Of a stretch of DNA of 32,939 bases, positions 26,991 through 32,939 are shown piece after piece (positions within the stretch are counted from its first letter, which is position 1; each line of letters starts with the position of its first letter). The stretch is from Rubripirellula sp. (lineage in GTDB: Bacteria; Planctomycetota; Planctomycetia; Pirellulales; Pirellulaceae), in assembly GCA_029245125.1 (NCBI GenBank), contig JAQWPZ010000041.1, forward strand, positions 1 to 32,939. The letters run 5' to 3'. The notes beneath the pieces are model-generated. The model had not been told where the DNA came from. It saw nothing but the letters and a program-made list of their open reading frames with translations, and ran no database searches. The position numbers and the translations under genes are program-made.

Positions 26991-27851
26991 ATGATGATTA
27001 CAGGTGCCGAACAAGAATTTATTATCAAAGACACGCACCGTGGCTTGTACTACCAAGACGGCAAGCTGACCAAGGTGCTCGAAGCTGGTCGCTATCAGAT
27101 CCCACCGCGAAAGCAGTGGTTCAAAAAGTTGCCAACGGTTGAGTGCATGCTGGTTGATATCCGTGAACGTGAATTGACGATTAAGGGTCAGGAAATTCTC
27201 ACGGCCGACAAGGTCGCGATTCGGGTCAGCATTCTGGTGCAGTTTCGCGTCACCGATCCACAGGCTGCGATCCACACAGTGGACCAGTTCGAAGATCGAC
27301 TCTATAGCGATGTGCAATTGGCGGCACGCCGTTCGCTGGCGTCGATGGATCTGGAAGAAATTCTCACCAACCGAAATCGATTGAGTGAAGATATTCTGTC
27401 AGACGTCACGGGATCAGCGGATGGATATGGGGTTTCGATTCGTCGAGCCGACGTGAAAGACCTGATCTTCCCAGGGAATCTGCAGGAGATCATGAATCGA
27501 GTGTTGGCGGCGGAGCGACAAAGCCAAGCGCAGTTGGTGGAGGCTCGAACGCGGGCGGAAGTCGAGCAGATCGAGTCTGAATCACGAGCGGAGATCACGC
27601 GGCGAGATTCAGAAGCGGACGCAGAAGCACTTCGATTGCGGGATGAGGTGGAAGCCGAATCGCTGCGAGCGAAGGTGGACGCGGAAACCCAAGCCTATGA
27701 GCAACGAGCGAAGACAGCCGATGTATTGGAAGGACACCCCGCGCTGCTGCGATTGGCTGAGCTTGAAACACTCCGTGATTTGGCAAAGAACGCCAACGCA
27801 CGGCTCTATCTCGATCTCGATCAGGGGCGAGCCTTGAGGGGTGAATCCTGA
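26991..27851 (+). CDS. SPFH/band-7 domain protein (slipin-like) without a membrane anchor
   Basis: A 286-residue protein started at the ATG at 26991, which has a strong ribosome-binding site (aaggggg at 26978-26984, six bases away); a longer in-frame start at 26856 lacks one and would run close after the tRNA. The SPFH core spans about residues 10-175 with family features (GRYQIPPRKQWFKKLPTVE, VSILVQFRVTDPQAAIHTVD, YGVSIRRADVKDL). A charged coiled coil (~175-245, rich in EA and RA repeats) follows, and a short C-terminal region ends in RALRGES. Unlike stomatins and slipins it has no N-terminal hydrophobic hairpin, so it may be cytoplasmic or peripheral. SPFH proteins form rings that scaffold membrane domains. 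The last residues and the stop fall inside a 21-bp tandem repeat. Confidence 0.88.
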   Translation: MMITGAEQEFIIKDTHRGLYYQDGKLTKVLEAGRYQIPPRKQWFKKLPTVECMLVDIRERELTIKGQEILTADKVAIRVSILVQFRVTDPQAAIHTVDQFEDRLYSDVQLAARRSLASMDLEEILTNRNRLSEDILSDVTGSADGYGVSIRRADVKDLIFPGNLQEIMNRVLAAERQSQAQLVEARTRAEVEQIESESRAEITRRDSEADAEALRLRDEVEAESLRAKVDAETQAYEQRAKTADVLEGHPALLRLAELETLRDLAKNANARLYLDLDQGRALRGES

Positions 27852-27891
27852 GTCTTGAGGAGGAAGTTGTGAGCCTTGAGGGGTGAGAAAC
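27829..27891. repeat. 21-bp tandem array of three units spanning the SPFH stop codon
   Basis: Units begin at 27829, 27850 and 27871. The first and third share the 16 bases gagccttgaggggtga; the middle is diverged (gagtcttgagga). The period is a multiple of three and the SPFH stop (27849-27851) lies at the unit junction, so the protein's last seven codons are made of repeat sequence. Confidence 0.88.
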
Positions 27892-27905
27892 AACTCAAGG
27901 CTCAC
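27869..27905 (+). terminator. 12-bp perfect inverted repeat after the SPFH gene
   Basis: gtgagccttgag (27869-27880) and ctcaaggctcac (27894-27905) form a perfect 12-bp stem with a 13-base loop, 18 bp after the stop codon. There is no T-tract, so it may end transcription with a factor, protect the 3' end, or be a repeat by-product, as the left arm belongs to the 21-bp array. Confidence 0.45.
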
Positions 27906-27920
27906 AGCGTTAGGCTCAAC

Positions 27921-27960
27921 ATTCGCCGCTTCGTATTCGCATTCGCCGCTTAGCATTCGC
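27921..27960. repeat. 20-bp tandem duplication
   Basis: attcgccgcttcgtattcgc (27921-27940) is followed by attcgccgcttagcattcgc (27941-27960), which agree at 17 of 20 positions. Intergenic. Confidence 0.85.
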
Positions 27961-27975
27961 GGTGGCGAGTGACGG

Positions 27976-28006
27976 TGGTGACGAGTCGGGCTGGTGACGA
28001 GTCGGG
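27976..28006. repeat. 16-bp tandem duplication
   Basis: tggtgacgagtcggg at 27976-27990 recurs at 27992-28006 with one base between, a 16-bp period. Intergenic. Confidence 0.85.
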
Positions 28007-28264
28007 GCATGGTGCAGGAGACGCTGCCTCGGCTGGAATTACACCGCGTGAAAATGCGTTTTTCCCGTGTTTTATTGGGTGAATGCCATCGGCTGGGATC
28101 GGCCAAACGCCCTGCTTGGCGATTGGGTCGAAAATATCTCGACAAGGCTGCTAAAATAAGTTGAGCTCGGTCGTTGTCTTGTTTTGGATCACCGCCAGAG
28201 CCGACTTTCCCGCCTGGTTCGACGTTGTCGGCCGAATACCCTTCCTCCCAGATATCTGTCCCTC

Positions 28265-31200
28265 ATGACGTCAAAAACCGTCCGGTTTTTTCGGGCGATC
28301 TGTCTGATCGTTATGGCATACTTCCCGGCCGTCGGATCGCTCCCAGCCGAGGAAGCCCAAGCGAACAAGCCGAATCTCGATTCAGAGTCGGTTGAGTTCT
28401 TCGAGGCGAAGATCCGCCCGGTGTTGGTGGAGCATTGCATGGAGTGTCACGGATCGGAAGCAAAAAATTTGAAGGGTGGGTTGCGACTTGATTCCAAAGC
28501 TGCGGCCCGAAGAGGTGGCGATTCGGGTCCCGCGGTTGTGGCAGGGAACACCGAGGAGAGTCTCCTGCTGGCCGCATTGAAGTACGAAGACTTTGAGATG
28601 CCGCCGCAGGGCAAACTGCCCGATTCGGTTATCGCGGATTTCGTAAAGTGGATTGAAATGGGGGCACCCGATCCGCGGGAGCCTAATCTGCATAATGCTG
28701 AGGAAATCGCAGGTGCCGAAATCGACTTCGAGGCGGCACGTGAATTCTGGTCATTTCAACCGGTGCAAAGACCAGAGATACCCGTCGTCAAGCAAGTTGA
28801 TTGGCCGTCAGCTGAAATCGATTTCTTTACGTTGGCCAAGATGGAAGAACTTGGCTTGGTACCTGTTTCCACGACCAGCAAACGCACGCTGATTCGGCGA
28901 GCGACCTTCGACTTGATCGGTTTGCCGCCAACACCGAAGCAAGTGGAGGCGTTCTTAACCGACGATTCACCGAACGCCTTTGAAGCGGTCGTCGATCGAT
29001 TGCTTGAGTCAAAACATTACGGTGAGCGATGGGGCCGATATTGGCTCGACGTTGCTCGTTACGCTGAAGATCAAGCGCACACATTCGCCGTGCGAGCCAA
29101 CTCAAGCGGATACCGATATCGAGATTGGGTAATCGACGCTTTCAATCGAGACTTGCCCTATGATCAATTCGTTCGTCTCCAGATCGCTGGCGATCTGATT
29201 GGTCCGGGATCAGCAGGGAACCCGGAATTCACGGAAAACTACGATCACTTGATCGCACTCGGATTCTTCGGACTCGGGGCGCAGTACTACAAAAATAGTG
29301 ATAAAGCCAAAGCTGTAGCCGATGAGCTGGATGATCGTGTGGACACGCTATCCCGCGGATTTTTGGGCCTGACGGTTTCTTGTGCTCGTTGTCATGACCA
29401 CAAGTTCGATCCGATCCCCACTCAAGATTATTATTCGCTGGCCGGCATTTTTAGCAGTTCGAAACTGCACAACGCTTCCCTTTGTACCGCAGAGGACATC
29501 AGTGCCTATAACGAAGGGCAGAAGCAGATTAAGCAGGCGGAAGAGGAGATCAAGAAGTTCCTCGCCAACGTCAAGACGTCCGCAGCAGAATCCAAGGTTG
29601 ATCAGATTGCCAGCTACATGCGAGCCGTTTGGAAAATCCGGGCTGCCAGACGACGTGGCGAATCAGTCAAGGAAGCCGAATTTGCTGAAGCGGAAGGATT
29701 GAATCCTTTTTTTCTGAAACGGTGGGACGCATTTCTCGATTCGCAACAGCAAGACAAGATTCCGGCACTTGCCGAATGGTTTGCTTTGGACCAAGCAGAG
29801 CAGGCTTCGGATGAGGCAAAGAAGGTTCCCGACAAGCCAGAGCATTCGAACGTGGTTACAGTCCCTGAAAAGGTTGACCGCATTGCCGCAGCGTTTCAGG
29901 CTCGCGTGCAACGCGACATTCGTATTCGTGACGGCATCACTGATGAACAGTTCGACAATGCCATCGTGAAGCACACGGCCGGGAGCCCTCGATTCGTTAC
30001 GCCACTGGTGACAAAATCTCGACCGACCGCAAACATCAAGGCAAACATTCGCGGCGCCAAACAACTCATTCTCGTGGTCAGTGACGGAGGAAACGGACGC
30101 AGTTGTGATCATGCGGACTGGATTGCGCCGAGGATCATTGGGGAGCAGGGGGAGCTGAAACTGACCGAATTGAAGTGGGCGAAACACGAAGGTGATTCGG
30201 GTATCCGCGTGAATACGAACTTCCACGGAAAACCGATTCGCGTTGGCGGCAAGGAATACCCTGAAGGAATCGGAGTCCACGCAACCTCGACGATCACTTT
30301 TGACTTACCGGCTGGTTACGAACGGTTTGAAGCCATTGGCGGACTCGACAACAGCGGGTCAGACCAAGGCGGCTGCGGCGATCAAGCCAGCGTGCAGTTC
30401 AGCGTTTATACGGAAACGCCTACCTCCGAACCGCTGTTGCGTTTTGTGCTCGGCAAAGATGGCCCGTTTGCGGTTCCCGATAAGGAACTGGAAAGATTCT
30501 TGGAGGGGCAGCAACGCAACGATTTGCTCAAGCTGCGGGCCGAAGTGGAGTCCACCAAGCGGGATGCGCCGCCGATGTATGCAATCGCCCATTCATACAC
30601 CGAGAGTCGGCCGGCAGACATGAAAGTCTTTGTCCGTGGCAATCCGGCTCGTCAACGCGAAGTTGCGCCACGTCGCTTTTTGCGAGTTCTCGCCGGGGAA
30701 AATCGCGAGAACTACAGCTCGGGGAGTGGTCGACGTGAATTGGCCGATGCGATCGCTGATCCCGATAATCCGCTGACGGCAAGGGTCATGGTGAATCGGG
30801 TTTGGCAGCACCATTTCGGTCGAGGCATCGTCGCGACGCCGAGTAATTTTGGCAAGCTTGGCGAAGCACCCACGCACCCAGAGTTGTTGGATTATCTGGC
30901 AGCTCGGTTCATTGAAAGTGGTTGGTCGATCAAGACATTGCATCGCGAAATCATGCTCTCGACGACTTATCGTCTGAGTTCGGATTGGAATCAGGAGAAT
31001 GCAGACATCGACGCTGATAACCGCTACTTGTGGCAAGTCAACCGCCGGCGGTTGGATATTGAATCATGGCGGGATACGTTGCTGAATGTTGCAGGAACGC
31101 TCGATCGAACCTTCGGCGGCCCATCCACCAATTTGTCAGACCAGAACAATGTTCGAAGAACGGTTTATGCGAAGATCAGCCGACATCAACTCGATGATCT

Positions 31201-31537
31201 ACTGCGGTTGTTCGATTTTCCTGACGCCAACATCACCAGTTCCAAACGAACCGAGACAACTGTCCCGCAGCAGCAGTTGTTTGTCCTGAACAGTCCATTC
31301 ATGATCAAGCAGGCAAAAGCGTTTGCGGCGCGGCTGCACCAAGAGGCTCCCGACAACGATGGCGATCGCATTGAACTCGCCTTCCAGCTTGCCTACGGAC
31401 GAGCGGCATCCGACGCCGAATCGAGATTGGGATTGGGCTATCTGCAAGGAACGCATGATCCTGACAATCAATTGACCCGCTGGGAGAGCTATGCTCAGGT
31501 CCTGCTTGGTAGCAACGAATTGATGTACGTTGATTGA
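28265..31537 (+). CDS. PSCyt1/DUF1549/NPCBM/DUF1553 planctomycete cytochrome-type protein
   Basis: A 1090-residue exported protein started at the ATG at 28265, which yields a signal peptide (hydrophobic ~10-24, ending near LPAEE); the frame is open for 27 more codons upstream, but they look non-coding. Domains in order: PSCyt1 with a c-type heme motif C58-M-E-C61-H62 (~38-130); DUF1549/PSCyt2 (~185-400) containing a second heme-like motif C373-A-R-C376-H377; a helical charged spacer (~420-560); an NPCBM-type carbohydrate-binding module (~595-720, with the GVHATSTITFDLP segment); and DUF1553/PSD1 (~790-1060). This architecture is a hallmark of planctomycetes and is usually paired with a DUF1501 gene, as here. 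The biochemical role is not established; a periplasmic part in glycan use is commonly proposed. The DUF1501 gene begins 102 bp downstream and is probably in the same operon. Confidence 0.93.
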   Translation: MTSKTVRFFRAICLIVMAYFPAVGSLPAEEAQANKPNLDSESVEFFEAKIRPVLVEHCMECHGSEAKNLKGGLRLDSKAAARRGGDSGPAVVAGNTEESLLLAALKYEDFEMPPQGKLPDSVIADFVKWIEMGAPDPREPNLHNAEEIAGAEIDFEAAREFWSFQPVQRPEIPVVKQVDWPSAEIDFFTLAKMEELGLVPVSTTSKRTLIRRATFDLIGLPPTPKQVEAFLTDDSPNAFEAVVDRLLESKHYGERWGRYWLDVARYAEDQAHTFAVRANSSGYRYRDWVIDAFNRDLPYDQFVRLQIAGDLIGPGSAGNPEFTENYDHLIALGFFGLGAQYYKNSDKAKAVADELDDRVDTLSRGFLGLTVSCARCHDHKFDPIPTQDYYSLAGIFSSSKLHNASLCTAEDISAYNEGQKQIKQAEEEIKKFLANVKTSAAESKVDQIASYMRAVWKIRAARRRGESVKEAEFAEAEGLNPFFLKRWDAFLDSQQQDKIPALAEWFALDQAEQASDEAKKVPDKPEHSNVVTVPEKVDRIAAAFQARVQRDIRIRDGITDEQFDNAIVKHTAGSPRFVTPLVTKSRPTANIKANIRGAKQLILVVSDGGNGRSCDHADWIAPRIIGEQGELKLTELKWAKHEGDSGIRVNTNFHGKPIRVGGKEYPEGIGVHATSTITFDLPAGYERFEAIGGLDNSGSDQGGCGDQASVQFSVYTETPTSEPLLRFVLGKDGPFAVPDKELERFLEGQQRNDLLKLRAEVESTKRDAPPMYAIAHSYTESRPADMKVFVRGNPARQREVAPRRFLRVLAGENRENYSSGSGRRELADAIADPDNPLTARVMVNRVWQHHFGRGIVATPSNFGKLGEAPTHPELLDYLAARFIESGWSIKTLHREIMLSTTYRLSSDWNQENADIDADNRYLWQVNRRRLDIESWRDTLLNVAGTLDRTFGGPSTNLSDQNNVRRTVYAKISRHQLDDLLRLFDFPDANITSSKRTETTVPQQQLFVLNSPFMIKQAKAFAARLHQEAPDNDGDRIELAFQLAYGRAASDAESRLGLGYLQGTHDPDNQLTRWESYAQVLLGSNELMYVD

Positions 31538-31639
31538 GCGAATTGTTTTGACAGCGTTTGTGTTCAGTGCATGAACGCAGGCGGTGAGAAACACGAGTCA
31601 GAAAACTGGTATCGAAACACGACGCGAACTTGAAATTGC

Positions 31640-32939
31640 ATGAACGCCAATTCATCACAGTACGGTCTAAGTCGCCGCGATTCGCTTCAGCGGATGGGAA
31701 CGGGAATGGGTGTGCTCGGGCTGGCAGGGATCTTAGCCCAAGACGGCACACTTGCTGCCGCTGATCCTGCCCAGGGTAACGAGGGTAATTCCAGCAAAGC
31801 AGGTGTCCTCGCCCCTAAGCCGACCCATTTCGCGCCCCGTGCCAAGCACATCATTCACCTGTTCATGAATGGTGGGCCTTCACAGGTTGACACGTTTGAC
31901 CCCAAGCCGGCACTGGCGAAGTACAACGGTCAACGCCCTCCCTCTGCCGATCTGAAAACCGAGCGAAAGACCGGTGGCCTGTTGCAGTCACCTTTCAAGT
32001 TTCGGAAGTATGGGGAATCGGGTTTGGAGGTGAGTGATCTGTTTCCCAAAGTTGGTGGCTGCATCGATGACATCTGCGTCATCCGTTCCATGCATACCAA
32101 TATCCCCAACCACGAACCATCGTTGCTGATGATGAACAGTGGTGAAACGCAGCCGACTCGGCCGGCGATGGGATCATGGCTTCTGTATGGATTGGGCACC
32201 GAAAATCAGAATCTGCCCGGGTTTGTGGTGTTGTGCCCCGGCAAGCCCGTGGTCGGTCCGCAGTTGTGGAGCAACAGCTTTCTGCCGGGTGTCTATCAGG
32301 GTACGCACATCAATCACGCCAAGAGTGTCGATCCAAAGAAGGTGATCGAACACATCAGCAATTCATACTTGACGAAGCCGGCACAGCGAGAGCAGCTCGA
32401 TTTATTGACCAAGATGAATCAATTGCATCTTGCCGAACGGGGTGGGGCCGACAATCGACTCGAAGCGAGGATTGAATCGCTCGAGATGGCTTTCCGAATG
32501 CAATCTGAAGCTCAAGAAGTTTTTGACTTGAGTCGCGAAACCAAGCAAACGCGTGAAGCTTATGGCTCTGGCCAATTCGCCAACGGCTGTTTGGCAGCCA
32601 GGCGGTTGGTGGAAAATGGTGTGCGAATGGTCCAGGTCTACTACGGCAACGGACAGCCGTGGGACGATCATGGTGACATCAAGTCACATGCCAGCAAGGC
32701 CAAGAATGTCGATCAACCGGTGGCCGCGTTGATCAATGATCTCAAGCAACGCGGCTTGTTCAAGGACACGCTGATTGTTTGGGGTGGCGAATTTGGACGA
32801 ACGCCGGTCGCCGAAAATGGTAACGGTCTGGATCACAACCATCATGGCTTTTCAATGTGGCTGGCGGGCGGCGGAGTGAAGGGTGGCATGGCATATGGAG
32901 CAACCGATGAATTTGGGTTTGCTGCAACGGAGAACAAAG
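31640..32939 (+). CDS. DUF1501 protein with Tat signal, 3' end beyond window (partial)
   Basis: The frame from the ATG at 31640 stays open to the right edge (433 codons and one base). The N-terminus has a twin-arginine signal: SRRDSLQ with R12-R13, then a hydrophobic stretch (MGVLGLAGILA), so export in folded form through Tat is expected. The DUF1501 core is clear from residue ~70: HIIHLFMNGGPSQVDTFDPK, the IRSMHTNIPNHEPS segment, and near the edge WGGEFGRTP and the DHNHHGFSMWLAGG segment. These metal-ligand-like patterns resemble the alkaline phosphatase/sulfatase superfamily. The family is nearly always found with DUF1553 proteins in planctomycetes; the activity is unknown. A typical length is about 460-490 residues, so little is missing. 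Confidence 0.93.
   Translation, partial: MNANSSQYGLSRRDSLQRMGTGMGVLGLAGILAQDGTLAAADPAQGNEGNSSKAGVLAPKPTHFAPRAKHIIHLFMNGGPSQVDTFDPKPALAKYNGQRPPSADLKTERKTGGLLQSPFKFRKYGESGLEVSDLFPKVGGCIDDICVIRSMHTNIPNHEPSLLMMNSGETQPTRPAMGSWLLYGLGTENQNLPGFVVLCPGKPVVGPQLWSNSFLPGVYQGTHINHAKSVDPKKVIEHISNSYLTKPAQREQLDLLTKMNQLHLAERGGADNRLEARIESLEMAFRMQSEAQEVFDLSRETKQTREAYGSGQFANGCLAARRLVENGVRMVQVYYGNGQPWDDHGDIKSHASKAKNVDQPVAALINDLKQRGLFKDTLIVWGGEFGRTPVAENGNGLDHNHHGFSMWLAGGGVKGGMAYGATDEFGFAATENK

Larger units (their letters stand above)
27852..28264. other. Repeat-dense intergenic region, 413 bp
   Basis: The gap between the SPFH gene and the PSCyt/DUF1553 gene holds three neighbouring repeat structures and a 12-bp inverted repeat in its first 155 bp. 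The rest must contain the promoter of the DUF1553 gene; the string taaaat at about 28153-28158, roughly 107 bp before the ATG, is a possible -10 element but no good -35 is visible. A minus-strand frame (27609-28145) crosses it but mostly shadows the SPFH gene. Confidence 0.45.

Noticed and set aside
27609..28145. 178-codon minus-strand frame
   Set aside because: Its second half is antisense to the SPFH coiled coil and its first half covers tandem repeats; the product is low complexity without family features.

Overview
The window looks like a chromosomal segment of a marine planctomycete, most likely a Rhodopirellula-like member of the Pirellulaceae. The evidence is the gene content: a PSCyt1/DUF1549/DUF1553 protein followed by a Tat-type DUF1501 protein, a giant PVC-type heme-binding protein, a secreted formylglycine sulfatase, a CehA/McbA-type PHP metallohydrolase, a DUF3472 protein, long intergenic gaps and few Shine-Dalgarno sites. 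No transposase, phage gene, CRISPR array or rRNA was seen. The assignment rests on family recognition by eye; no search was run.

Layout. 1-413 (minus) is a conserved small basic protein whose C-terminus is an in-frame 15-bp repeat running off the left edge; it is not obvious because its stop codon lies outside the window. 748-2508 (plus) is a thiamine-diphosphate enzyme. 2675-8541 (minus) holds a 1387-residue LamG/beta-propeller/cytochrome c/ThuA protein and an arylsulfatase-like enzyme. 8863-10955 (plus) is a tight three-gene operon with overlapping ends (TIGR01777 epimerase, DUF2071, DUF4345). It converges on a stand-alone BLUF blue-light sensor (minus), with a bestrophin-like anion channel behind it. 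13864-18132 (minus) carries a CocE/S15-type hydrolase and a DUF3472 gene interrupted by one in-frame TAA. 18524-20050 (minus) is an acyl-CoA-synthetase-like ligase. 20561-24869 (plus) has the PHP metallohydrolase and a class C beta-lactamase-fold serine hydrolase. 24946-26304 (minus) is an uncharacterised lipoprotein. 26751-26822 (plus) is a divergent tRNA-Arg(TCG), followed by an SPFH/band-7 protein. 28265 to the right edge is the PSCyt/DUF1553 plus DUF1501 pair.

Functionally, much of the window encodes exported proteins (sulfatase, cytochrome-containing giants, hydrolases, lipoprotein) typical of planctomycetes that break down complex polysaccharides. The most suggestive local grouping is the TIGR01777-DUF2071-DUF4345 operon beside the BLUF photoreceptor, which may be a light-linked locus. 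The most striking non-coding signal is a set of at least ten short tandem arrays (15-21 bp unit, each a different sequence) spread through intergenic gaps, gene ends and one interdomain linker, together with several perfect or near-perfect dyads.
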